Shown here in pieces: positions 8,272 to 16,736 of a stretch of 64,000 bases of DNA (positions within the stretch are counted from its first letter, which is position 1; each line of letters begins with the position of its first letter). Below the pieces are notes generated by a model, which was not told the origin of the DNA, made no database searches, and saw nothing but the letters and a program-made list of their open reading frames with translations. A program made the position numbers and the translations under genes. The stretch is from Parafrigoribacterium_A soli (GTDB taxonomy: Bacteria; Actinomycetota; Actinomycetes; Actinomycetales; Microbacteriaceae): NCBI RefSeq assembly GCF_040227235.1, contig NZ_JBELNZ010000004.1, forward strand, positions 310,001 to 374,000. Direction: 5' to 3'.

Positions 8272-9128
8272 CCTCCACCATCAGTCCCCTCGCCGCCACC
8301 CGGCGCGGCGCGCGCCCACTCGTCTCGGGAGGCGCTGGCGTCTGGGTATCGATCGCCGTCCTCACCTTCTTCGCCGTCGCCGCGATCGCACCGGGTGTGC
8401 TCGCGACCCACAGCCCAACCGCTCTCGACCTCGGCAGCGCGCTGCACGCCCCCTCGCTGTTCCACTGGTTCGGCACCGACGAGTCGGGCCGCGACCTCTA
8501 CAGCCGCATCGTCTGGGGCACGAGGGACTCGCTGTCGATCGGCATCGGCGCGACGGCCGTGAGCATCTCCATAGCCCTCGTGCTCGGCTCCGTCGCCGCC
8601 CTCGCCGGTCGCTTCGTCGCCGGTACGGTCAATCGCGTCATCGAGGTGCTGTTCGCCTTTCCCACCCTGCTGCTCGCCCTGCTGCTCGTCGCCGTACTCG
8701 GCCAGTCCGCGCTCACGCAGATCGTCGCGGTGGGGGTCGGAACCGCACCGGGCTATGCGCGCATCATCCGGGCCCAGGTGCTGTCGGCAAAGGACTCCGG
8801 ATACGTGGAGGCCGCGGTGGCTCTCGGTCACAGTCGCCGGCGCATCCTCGGTGCCCACATCGTGCCGAACGCTGTGCGGCCGCTGGTCGCGATCATCACC
8901 CTGTCCATCGGGCAGTCGATCGTGTGGGCATCGAGTCTCGCGTTCCTCGGTCTCGGGGTCGCGCCGCCGGCATCCGAATGGGGAGCGCTGCTCGATGCGG
9001 GGCGCGGCTACGTGACCCAGGCCGGCTGGCTCATCGTGCTGCCAGGCCTCGTGATTGTGGTGCTCGCGCTCGCAGCCACGACCCTCGGGCAGCACATCCA
9101 GCGGATTCTCGAGAAGGGTGAAAAATGA
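8268..9128 (+). CDS. ABC transporter permease, DppC type
   Basis: 286 residues beginning at an ATG that overlaps the previous stop (ATGA). It shows the DppC/OppC signature HWFGTDESGRDLYSRIVWGTR followed by about five membrane helices, and the EAA loop EAAVALGHSRRRILGAHIVPNAVRP. It pairs with the DppB-type subunit to form the channel. Its last codons overlap the ATPase start at 9125. Confidence 0.92.
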   Translation: MTSTISPLAATRRGARPLVSGGAGVWVSIAVLTFFAVAAIAPGVLATHSPTALDLGSALHAPSLFHWFGTDESGRDLYSRIVWGTRDSLSIGIGATAVSISIALVLGSVAALAGRFVAGTVNRVIEVLFAFPTLLLALLLVAVLGQSALTQIVAVGVGTAPGYARIIRAQVLSAKDSGYVEAAVALGHSRRRILGAHIVPNAVRPLVAIITLSIGQSIVWASSLAFLGLGVAPPASEWGALLDAGRGYVTQAGWLIVLPGLVIVVLALAATTLGQHIQRILEKGEK

Positions 9129-10846
9129 CCGCCATCACCGAGGTCGAGCGCCCGGATGCCTCCACCGAGCGCGACGCCGACTCGCTCGTCGTGTCGGGTC
9201 TCAACGTCTCGTTCACGAGGGGTGGGCAGCGGCATCACGTCGTGCATGACCTCTCCTTCGAGCTGCCGCGCGGAGCGTGCGTCGCGATCGTCGGAGAGTC
9301 GGGCTCGGGCAAGAGCGTCACCGCGCGCTCCATCGTGGGCCTCGCCGGCGACGGCTCGCACGTCACCTCCGACGCGCTCCGACTCGGCGGGCAGGACATC
9401 TCGAGCCTCTCGTCGCGCGAGTGGCGGGGCATCCGCGGCAAGCGGATCGGGTTCATCCTGCAGGATGCGCTCGTCTCGCTCGACCCCCTGCGTCCCGTCG
9501 GCAGGGAGATCGAGGAATCCCTGGCGCTGCACGGCTGGGGTGATCGGGCCTCCCGTAAGCGCAAGGCCATCGAACTGCTGGCGAGCGTGGGGGTGCCGCT
9601 GCCGGAACAGCGCGCGAAGCAGCGGCCGGACGAGCTTTCGGGCGGGCTGCGGCAGCGCGCGCTCATCGCCTCAGCGCTCGCCCTCGACCCCGAGGTCATC
9701 ATCGCCGACGAGCCGACCACCGCGCTCGATGTCACAGTGCAGGCGCAGGTACTCGGCCTCCTCGAGGAGACGAAACGCCGCGGGGTCTCGATCGTGCTGA
9801 TCAGCCACGACCTCTCGGTGGTGGCGCAGCTCGCCGACAGCATCCTCGTGATGAAGGGTGGACACATCGTCGAGCAGGGTGACACGCGGCAGATCCTCGA
9901 GCGACCGCGTCATCCGTACACGCGCGGTCTCATCGCCGCGGTGCCGGGCGAGGATACCAGGGGAAAGCGCCTCGGACCGGACGTCGAGATCGTGGCGACG
10001 CCGCATCCGCAGCAGCTCGCTGGGGAACTGCGCGACTACCGCGGACCCGTGCTCGAGGCGACCGGCCTCGTCAAGCGCTTCGGCACGCCGGGCGGCGGTT
10101 CCCAGCTCGCGGTCGACAATGTGTCGTTCGACCTAGCCCGCGGCGAAACCCTCGGCATCGTGGGAGAGTCCGGCTCGGGCAAGTCGACCACCGGCCGCAT
10201 CGCGCTTGCCCTGACGAAGCCGGATGCCGGAGCGGTGCGCCTGCTCGGTCAGGACTGGTCGTCCGAGTCCGAACCGCGGCGACGCCGGCTCCGCTCGCGC
10301 ATCTCCGTGGTCTACCAGGACCCGCTCGGCTCGTTCGATCCGCGCTGGAACACGGAGCGCATCCTGATCGACGCCGTGCCTCACGAGGCCTATCCGACCG
10401 CGGAGGGCAAGCGCTCGAGGGTGCGGGAACTCCTGGAGCAAGTGGGCCTCGCCGAGGACGTGCTGCAGCGCTTTCCCTTCCGCCTCTCGGGTGGCCAGCG
10501 CCAGCGAATTGCGATCGCTCGCGCCCTCGCGCCGTCGCCCTCGGTGATCGTGCTCGACGAGGCGGTCTCCGCACTCGACGTGTCCGTTCAGGCCCAGATC
10601 CTCGACCTGCTCACCGGACTGCAGAAACAACTCGGCCTGAGCTACCTCTTCATCTCGCACGACCTGGGAGTGATCGGCCACCTGAGCGACCGCGTGCTCG
10701 TGATGAAGGATGGCGCGGTCGTCGAGCATGGCACGGTCGAGCAGATCTTCCACAGCCCCCAGCACGCATACACCCGGGAGCTCATCGGCTCGCTACCGAG
10801 TCTCGAATCCGAAACATCCGGCCCCACCATAAGGAGACACCCATGA
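9125..10846 (+). CDS. ABC transporter ATPase, fused DppD-DppF type
   Basis: 573 residues with two complete nucleotide-binding domains in one chain. The first has Walker A GESGSGKS (57-64), signature LSGGLRQR (171-178) and Walker B VIIADEP (191-197). The second has Walker A GESGSGKST (347-355) and signature LSGGQRQR, with FISHDLGVIGHLSD following. Each domain is followed by a peptide-transporter type C-terminal stretch (HPYTRGLIAAVP, HAYTRELIGSLP). One gene thus replaces separate dppD and dppF. It is coupled at both ends by 4-base overlaps. Confidence 0.93.
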   Translation: MTAITEVERPDASTERDADSLVVSGLNVSFTRGGQRHHVVHDLSFELPRGACVAIVGESGSGKSVTARSIVGLAGDGSHVTSDALRLGGQDISSLSSREWRGIRGKRIGFILQDALVSLDPLRPVGREIEESLALHGWGDRASRKRKAIELLASVGVPLPEQRAKQRPDELSGGLRQRALIASALALDPEVIIADEPTTALDVTVQAQVLGLLEETKRRGVSIVLISHDLSVVAQLADSILVMKGGHIVEQGDTRQILERPRHPYTRGLIAAVPGEDTRGKRLGPDVEIVATPHPQQLAGELRDYRGPVLEATGLVKRFGTPGGGSQLAVDNVSFDLARGETLGIVGESGSGKSTTGRIALALTKPDAGAVRLLGQDWSSESEPRRRRLRSRISVVYQDPLGSFDPRWNTERILIDAVPHEAYPTAEGKRSRVRELLEQVGLAEDVLQRFPFRLSGGQRQRIAIARALAPSPSVIVLDEAVSALDVSVQAQILDLLTGLQKQLGLSYLFISHDLGVIGHLSDRVLVMKDGAVVEHGTVEQIFHSPQHAYTRELIGSLPSLESETSGPTIRRHP

Positions 10847-12204
10847 CCGAGCGACGCCCGCTGCACTTCAACGCCTTCGTGATGAACACCTCGTCGCACA
10901 TCCATCACGGCCAGTGGCGGCGCTCCGACGCCGGACAGACCGAGTTCAATGACGTGAACACCTGGATCAACCTGGCCCGTCTCCTCGAGGACGCGAAATT
11001 CGACGCCATGTTCTTCGCCGACGTGAGCGGACTTTACGGCGACTCGGATGCGGACTTCGACGTCTACCTGCGCGAAGGGCTGCAGATCCCGAGCAATGAC
11101 CCGACGGTGCTGCTCAGCGCCCTGGCGGTGAACACCACCCACATCGGTCTCGCGCTCACCTCGAACGTGATGCAGAACCATCCGTTCAATTTCGCCCGTC
11201 AGATCTCGACCCTCGATCACATCTCGCAGGGCCGCATCGCCTGGAACATTGTCACGGGAATGCAGGACAACGGCTCGCGCAACTTCGGGCTCACCGCTCT
11301 CACCGACCACACCGAGCGGTACCGCTGGGCCGAGGAGTACGTCGACGTCGTCTACAAGCTGTGGGAGGGGTCCTGGGACGACGATGCCCTGATCAAGGAT
11401 CGCGAGCGCGGCTACTACTCTGACCCGTCCAAGGTGCACAAGATCCACCACGTCGGCGAGCGCTACCGCGTCGAGGGCCCGCACCTGCCGTCGCCGTCAC
11501 CGCAGCGGACGCCCGTGCTCTACCAGGCCGGATCCTCGGTCTCGGGTCGGCGCTTTGCCGCCCGCCACGCGGAGGCCGTGTTCATCGTCGCCCCGTCGCC
11601 CGCCCTCGCGAAGGAGCAGATCGAGGAGACCAGGCGCTTCGCGGTGGAGAACGGTCGCCGGCCAGAGGACATCAAGTTCTTCCAGGGGCTGAGCTTCGTG
11701 ATCGGAGAGACGGAAGAGGAAGCAGAGGCGAAGGCCGCCGAGTACGAGAAGTACGTGAGCGTCGACGGATACCTCGCGCACTCCGCCGTCGTCGACAAGA
11801 CCGGCCGCGTCTATCCGCCAGAGACTCTCCTCAAAGACGTCGACACGAACACGGCCAAGGGCTTTCTCGAGTGGACCGCGAAGTTCATCACGGATCGCGA
11901 GCCCACCGTGGCCGACCTCGCCAGGAATCAGTCGCGCAGTACGAGGATCGTCGGCACGCCCGAGCAGATCGCCGACCGGTTGGAGGAGTGGCAGGACGCG
12001 GGAGTCGATGGCATCAACGTCATCAACTGGGTGATCCCCGGATCCTTTGCCGAGTTCGCCGAGTTGGTGCTGCCCGTGCTGCGCGAGCGCGGTCTCGCAC
12101 AGGCCGAGTACACGGATGGCCCCCTGCGAGAGAAGCTGTTCGGCGCTCCCCGGCTCAACGAGCGACACCCCGCTGCGGCGTACCGCGGTGCGTTCGCGGG
12201 CTAA
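10843..12204 (+). CDS. Flavin-dependent (LLM-class) monooxygenase, NtaA/SnaA/DszA family
   Basis: 453 residues starting at an ATG that overlaps the ATPase stop, with AAGGAG a few bases upstream. It belongs to the FMN-reduced, two-component bacterial-luciferase-like monooxygenases. Landmarks are the N-terminal FNAFVMNTSSHIHHGQWR, FDAMFFADVSGLYG, TLDHISQGRIAWNIVTG, the SPQRTPVLYQAGSSVSGRRFAARHAEAVF block and the C-terminal GTPEQIADRLEEW. Relatives oxidise nitrilotriacetate, dibenzothiophene sulfone or alkyl sulfur compounds. No flavin reductase is nearby, so reduced FMN must come from elsewhere. Position at the end of the transporter operon implies that it attacks the imported compound. Confidence 0.9.
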   Translation: MTERRPLHFNAFVMNTSSHIHHGQWRRSDAGQTEFNDVNTWINLARLLEDAKFDAMFFADVSGLYGDSDADFDVYLREGLQIPSNDPTVLLSALAVNTTHIGLALTSNVMQNHPFNFARQISTLDHISQGRIAWNIVTGMQDNGSRNFGLTALTDHTERYRWAEEYVDVVYKLWEGSWDDDALIKDRERGYYSDPSKVHKIHHVGERYRVEGPHLPSPSPQRTPVLYQAGSSVSGRRFAARHAEAVFIVAPSPALAKEQIEETRRFAVENGRRPEDIKFFQGLSFVIGETEEEAEAKAAEYEKYVSVDGYLAHSAVVDKTGRVYPPETLLKDVDTNTAKGFLEWTAKFITDREPTVADLARNQSRSTRIVGTPEQIADRLEEWQDAGVDGINVINWVIPGSFAEFAELVLPVLRERGLAQAEYTDGPLREKLFGAPRLNERHPAAAYRGAFAG

Positions 12205-12212
12205 GCCCGACC

Positions 12213-12246
12213 TTGGTCGAGTAGCGCGCGAGACCTACTCGACCAA
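12213..12246. terminator. Bidirectional hairpin terminator
   Basis: TTGGTCGAGTA (12213-12223) and TACTCGACCAA (12236-12246) form a perfect 11-bp stem around a 12-base loop, in the 49-bp gap between the convergent monooxygenase and lysC genes. The loop contains GCGAGACC, so the element is related to the GGTCTCGATAC repeats at 1473-1612. Confidence 0.75.
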
Positions 12247-12253
12247 CGGATGC

Positions 12254-13519
12254 TTAGCGGCCGGTGCCCGCGTGCACGACCGCCTCTTCTTCGCCGTCAA
12301 GGCCGAAGGCGCTGTGCACCACGCGCACGGCGTCGTTCACGGTGTCGGCGCGCGTGACGACCGAGATGCGGATCTCGCTCGTGGAGATCATCTCGATGTT
12401 GATGCCCGCCTCGAACAGAGCGGTGAAGAGCTTCGCCGAGACACCGGCGTTCGTGCGCATGCCCGCGCCGACCAGGGCGAGCTTGCCGATCTGGTCGTCG
12501 TACTGGAGTGAGTCGAAACCGACCTCATCCTTGTGCGCGTTCAGCACCTGCAGCACGCGGGCGCCATCCGACATCGGCAGGGTGAACGAGATGTCGGTGA
12601 GGCCGGATGACTTGGTCGAGACGTTCTGCACGATCATGTCGATGTTCGCCTCGGCCGTGGCGACGATGGTGAAGATCTGCGCGGCCTTGCCCGGAACGTC
12701 GGGGATGCCGACGACAGTGATCTTGGCCTCGCTGAGGTCTGCGGACACGCCCGCAATGATTGCCTCTTCCACGTTGTCTCCATCCTTGGGGTTCACCACC
12801 AGGGTGCCCGAATTGTTGTTGAACGACGAGCGGACGTGCAGGGTCACACCGTGGCGCCTCGCATATTCCACCGCGCGAATATAGAGCACCTTGGCGCCGG
12901 ATGCCGCGAGTTCCAGCATTTCCTCGCTCGTGATGCGGTCGATCTTGCGCGCGTTGTGCACGACCCTGGGGTCTGCAGTGAAGACGCCGTCGACATCCGT
13001 GTAGATCTCACACACGTCGGCGCCGAGGGCCGCGGCGAGCGCCACGGCCGTGGTGTCCGATCCGCCGCGACCGAGCGTGGTGATGTCTCCCGTGCCGCGA
13101 TTGAAGCCCTGGAAACCCGCGACGATGGCGATGGCACCTGAGTCGAGCGCGGCACGGATGCGCGAAGGATTGACCTCGACGATGCGCGCGGAGCCATGCT
13201 TCGCATCCGTCATCATGCCCGCCTGGCTGCCGGTGTATGAGCGGGCGTCCTGACCCTGGCTCTTGATGGCCATGGCGAGGAGTGCCATCGAGATGCGCTC
13301 GCCCGCGGTGAGGAGCATGTCGAGTTCGCGACCGGAGGGCAGCGGGGCAACGGAGAGAGCGAGGTCGAAGAGTTCGTCGGTGGTGTCGCCCATGGCGGAG
13401 ACGACGACGACGACCTCGTTGCCCGCCTTGTGGGTTTCGACGATGCGCTTGGCGACGCGCTTGATGCTCTCCGCATCGGCTACGGAGGAGCCACCGTACT
13501 TCTGCACGATCAAGCTCAT
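12254..13519 (-). CDS. lysC: Aspartokinase
   Basis: Phosphorylates aspartate, the first step to lysine/diaminopimelate, threonine and methionine. The 421-residue length, the start MSLIVQKYGGSS (kinase motif at 7-12), FQGFNRGTGDITTLGRGGSDTTAVALA and the C-terminal pair of ACT domains (TVVGIPDVPGKAAQIF..., KLALVGAGMRTNAGVSAKLFTALFEAGINIEMISTSEIRISVV) all fit the actinobacterial feedback-regulated enzyme. It lies 179 bp downstream of recR on the same strand. asd, its usual partner, is separated from it by the transporter-monooxygenase unit. Confidence 0.96.
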   Translation of the reverse strand: MSLIVQKYGGSSVADAESIKRVAKRIVETHKAGNEVVVVVSAMGDTTDELFDLALSVAPLPSGRELDMLLTAGERISMALLAMAIKSQGQDARSYTGSQAGMMTDAKHGSARIVEVNPSRIRAALDSGAIAIVAGFQGFNRGTGDITTLGRGGSDTTAVALAAALGADVCEIYTDVDGVFTADPRVVHNARKIDRITSEEMLELAASGAKVLYIRAVEYARRHGVTLHVRSSFNNNSGTLVVNPKDGDNVEEAIIAGVSADLSEAKITVVGIPDVPGKAAQIFTIVATAEANIDMIVQNVSTKSSGLTDISFTLPMSDGARVLQVLNAHKDEVGFDSLQYDDQIGKLALVGAGMRTNAGVSAKLFTALFEAGINIEMISTSEIRISVVTRADTVNDAVRVVHSAFGLDGEEEAVVHAGTGR

Positions 13520-13698
13520 GAATCTCCCGGGGACTGGTACTGGGGCTGGGGCCGGCTGAATTGCCTCGGGCCGCGCTGCCCGCGTCGACCCATTCCCGCA
13601 TCGGATCGAACAGTTGATTGTACCGACTGGGCGGGAAGATGACGTTCGGGGGTGCGTGAGTTCGTGGAGGCACCTTCTGCGAGCTCAGGGAACGTGGG

Positions 13699-14298
13699 TC
13701 AGTTCTCTACGAGTCGGCGACCCTCGAAGGCACGGCCGAGGGTGACCTCGTCGGCGTATTCGAGGTCGCCACCGACGGGGAGCCCGGATGCCAGACGCGT
13801 GACCCTGAGGTCGAGGTGCATGAGCATGCGCGAGAGGTAGGTGGCCGTCGCCTCGCCCTCGAGGTTCGGGTCGGTGGCGATGATGACCTCGGTGACCGTG
13901 CCATCCGCGAGTCTCTGCATGAGCTGGCGGATGCGGAGGTCGTCCGGTCCGATGCCGTCGATCGGGCTGATGGCGCCGCCGAGCACGTGGTAGAGGCCGC
14001 GGAACTCGCGGGTGCGCTCGATAGCCACGACATCCTTCGCCTCTTCGACGACGCAGATGGTGGACGGCGAACGGCGCGGATCGCGACAGATGGAGCAGTG
14101 CTCCTGCTCGGTGACGTTGCCGCAGATCTCGCAGAAGCGCACCTTCTCCTTGACCTCCATGAGCACCTCGGCGAGGCGCGTGACGTCGAAGGTCTCGGTC
14201 TGCAGGATGTGGAACGCGATGCGCTGCGCCGACTTCGGTCCGATTCCGGGGAGGCGACCGAGCTCGTCGATGAGCTCCTGCACGATGCCGTCGTACAC
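13699..14298 (-). CDS. recR: Recombination protein RecR
   Basis: 199 residues from a GTG at 14298, only three bases after the dnaX stop, so the two are surely co-transcribed. It has the helix-hairpin-helix start (LIDELGRLPGIGPKSAQRIAFHIL), a four-Cys zinc finger (CEICGNVTEQEHCSIC) and a Toprim domain (TICVVEEAKDVVAIERT...). It works with RecF/RecO in gap repair. The ybaB gene that often lies between dnaX and recR is absent here. Confidence 0.96.
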   Translation of the reverse strand: MYDGIVQELIDELGRLPGIGPKSAQRIAFHILQTETFDVTRLAEVLMEVKEKVRFCEICGNVTEQEHCSICRDPRRSPSTICVVEEAKDVVAIERTREFRGLYHVLGGAISPIDGIGPDDLRIRQLMQRLADGTVTEVIIATDPNLEGEATATYLSRMLMHLDLRVTRLASGLPVGGDLEYADEVTLGRAFEGRRLVEN

Positions 14299-14301
14299 GG
14301 G

Positions 14302-16443
14302 CTAGCCCTCTCTCGGAGCGACGCGGGGCGCGATGGTCTGCTCCTCGATGAAGCTCGCGCCGAGGATCTCGCGCACGACGGATTCGCCGTATCGGTCCTT
14401 CTCGTAGGCGGGCTTCTCGCGCGCGGGCTTCGCCGGCTCGGGCTCGGGCTCGGGCTCCGTCGCGGTCGCCTTGGGCGGCTGCACCGCCGGCTTCTTCGCG
14501 GGAGGCGGTGCGACGGGGCGCGTCTCCGGCTCGGCGTCGGTGACCGGCGCCGTGTACCAGCTGTTGCCGTCCGGGGTCGGTGGTTCGACATCCGGTTCGG
14601 TCGGTTCGGGCGCGTCGTCGGGCACCGGGCCGGTGTCGGACGTAGCACCCGCCGAAGTCGCCGTCGGTGCCGGCAGTTTCGCCTGTGACTGCGCGGATGC
14701 CGACGCCTGCGTCGAGCGCGTCGCCTCGACCCTGGCGAGCAGCTTCGGCGTGAAGCCGAGCACGTCAAAGACGGCCTTCTTGAGGTAGTCGCCCACGCCC
14801 TCGCCCGGGGTGGACTGCTGCTTGAGAGTGTCGACGTCGTTCTGGCTCTGGAACGAGAGCACGAGGATCTCGCCGTCACGCAGTTCGAGCGGCTTCGCGG
14901 TGAAGACGACCATCCACGCCGTGCGCTTGGCCTTCTGCACGGCTTCGAGCACCTCGGGCCAGGCGTCCTTCACCTGCTGGAGGGTGACTTCGGATGCCGC
15001 GGCCGCTTCGACCGGCTTGGATGGAGCGGGGGCGGGCGGAGTGGGCGGGGTGGCCGTCGCGCGCGCTTCGGCGGGTGCGGTGGGCGGGGTGGCTGCCGGG
15101 TGTGCTTCGACCCCTCGAGACGGTCGCAAAGCGACCTCCTCGGGCCGAGCGGGCTCGGCGGCCGGGGCCGCGGCTTGTTCAGCCGCAGGGGTGGGCGTCC
15201 TGGCAGGCTCAGCGACCGGAGTGCGTGTCGGGGCAGGCTCGGGGACCCGGGTGGCCGCTTGGCCAGTCTCCGCAGCCGGGGTCACGCCAATGCGGCGCTC
15301 GAGCCGCTCGACTCGGGCCAGCGTTCCGCGCTCGGAGTCGTCGCTCGCCGGAACGAGCACCCGGGCGATCATGAGCTCGAGATGGAGGCGTGGCGACGTC
15401 GCGCCGGTCATCTCCGTGAGCGCGGCGCCCACGACATCCGCGGTTCTGGAGAGCTCGGCGACGCCGAACAGCGCCGCCTCCTTTGCCATGCGGTCGAGTT
15501 CGTCTTGTTGCACGCCGCGCAGCACGGCCGCGGCGCCCTCGCCCGTCGCCGCCACGACGATGAGGTCGCGGAGGCGTTCGAGCAGGTCCTCGACGAAGCG
15601 GCGTGGATCTTGCCCCGTCTGGATGACGCGGTCGACGCTGGCGAACGCGGCAGCGGCATCCGCGGTGCCGAGTGCTTCGATCACGTCGCTGAGCAGGGCG
15701 CCGTGCGTGTAACCGAGGAGCGCGACGGCCCGCTCGTACTGCACGCTCGAGCCCTCTGAACCGGCGATGAGCTGGTCGAGCAGGGAGAGCGTGTCGCGCA
15801 CGCTGCCGCCGCCAGCGCGCACGATGAGCGGCAGAACGCCGGGCTCGACCTCGACCTTCTCGCTCTCGGCGAGCTGCTGCACGTATTCGAGCATCTGCGC
15901 CGGCGGCACGAGGCGGAACGGATAGTGGTGGGTGCGCGAGCGGATCGTGCCGATGACCTTCTCGGGCTCCGTCGTCGCGAAGATGAACTTGACGTGCTCC
16001 GGCGGCTCTTCGACGATCTTGAGCAGCGCGTTGAATCCCTGCGGCGTCACCATGTGCGCCTCGTCGAGAATGAAGATCTTGTAGCGGTCGCGGGCCGGAG
16101 CGAACACGGCTCGCTCGCGAAGGTCACGGGCGTCGTCTACGCCGTTGTGGCTCGCGGCGTCGATCTCCACGACATCCAGCGACCCGCTGCCCTCGCGGGA
16201 AAGCTCGACGCAGCTCGCACATTTGCCGCACGGGGTGTCGGTCGGGCCCTCCGCGCAGTTGAGGCAACGGGCGAGAATGCGGGCGGATGTCGTCTTGCCG
16301 CAGCCGCGCGGACCGCTGAACAGATAGGCGTGGTTGACCCTGTCGTTGCGCAGTGCGGTGCGGAGCGGATCGGTGACCTGGGACTGCCCGATCAGCTCGG
16401 CGAATGTCTCTGGCCGATAGCGGCGATATAGGGCGGTGACCAC
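14302..16443 (-). CDS. dnaX: DNA polymerase III subunit gamma/tau
   Basis: About 713 residues from a GTG at 16443, giving the conserved start VVTALYRRYRPETFAELIGQ. The frame is open upstream to an ATG at 16581, but that extension is not family-like and would start inside a repeat. The clamp-loader AAA+ part has Walker A SGPRGCGKTT, a zinc-binding CLNC...CGKCASC cluster, DEAH in Walker B (IFILDEAHMV) and an SRC-like TIRSRTHHYPF box. A long Pro/Ala/Glu-rich linker (from about residue 410) and a C-terminal tau region follow. It loads the sliding clamp and couples polymerases at the fork. recR follows after three bases. Confidence 0.95.
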   Translation of the reverse strand: MVTALYRRYRPETFAELIGQSQVTDPLRTALRNDRVNHAYLFSGPRGCGKTTSARILARCLNCAEGPTDTPCGKCASCVELSREGSGSLDVVEIDAASHNGVDDARDLRERAVFAPARDRYKIFILDEAHMVTPQGFNALLKIVEEPPEHVKFIFATTEPEKVIGTIRSRTHHYPFRLVPPAQMLEYVQQLAESEKVEVEPGVLPLIVRAGGGSVRDTLSLLDQLIAGSEGSSVQYERAVALLGYTHGALLSDVIEALGTADAAAAFASVDRVIQTGQDPRRFVEDLLERLRDLIVVAATGEGAAAVLRGVQQDELDRMAKEAALFGVAELSRTADVVGAALTEMTGATSPRLHLELMIARVLVPASDDSERGTLARVERLERRIGVTPAAETGQAATRVPEPAPTRTPVAEPARTPTPAAEQAAAPAAEPARPEEVALRPSRGVEAHPAATPPTAPAEARATATPPTPPAPAPSKPVEAAAASEVTLQQVKDAWPEVLEAVQKAKRTAWMVVFTAKPLELRDGEILVLSFQSQNDVDTLKQQSTPGEGVGDYLKKAVFDVLGFTPKLLARVEATRSTQASASAQSQAKLPAPTATSAGATSDTGPVPDDAPEPTEPDVEPPTPDGNSWYTAPVTDAEPETRPVAPPPAKKPAVQPPKATATEPEPEPEPAKPAREKPAYEKDRYGESVVREILGASFIEEQTIAPRVAPREG

Positions 16444-16560
16444 GCAGTACAGCGTACCGGCGGCGGCTGACAGCCGCGTGCCCGGGATGTCCCCGTTGAC
16501 GCTGCGCACGGTTCCTCTGTTGCGGCCAGTGCGCCGTCCTCGCGTCGCCAGCCGACGGCA

Positions 16561-16635
16561 ACGCAGGACGGATTGCGACACGCGGCCGAAAACTGCCAGC
16601 TCTCGCGGCGTGTCCCCGAATCTCCGACGTTAGCT
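16561..16635 (+). repeat. 75-bp direct repeat, copy A
   Basis: Matches copy B (17693-17767) at 70 of 75 positions by hand alignment, in the same orientation. Both copies contain GCCGAAAACTGCCAG and end in GTCCCCGAATCTCCGACG followed by TTAGCT. It lies between dnaX and the DUF559-type gene, 101 bp upstream of that gene. Compensated differences are few, and its stem (GACACGC / GCGTGTC) is shorter than in copy B. Confidence 0.9.
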
Positions 16636-16736
16636 GCGCATCCGGTCTACTCCTCATCAGGGCCGTGGGTCTGCGGGTTTCCCCCTCAACGGAATGAACC
16701 GGCCAGCTTTCGTGGCGGCGTCGTCACACTGGGCGG

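Noticed and set aside
16444..16581. Upstream start for dnaX at 16581
   Set aside because: The extension is not like any DnaX N-terminus and would begin inside repeat A. The GTG at 16443 gives the conserved TALYRRYRPETF start.
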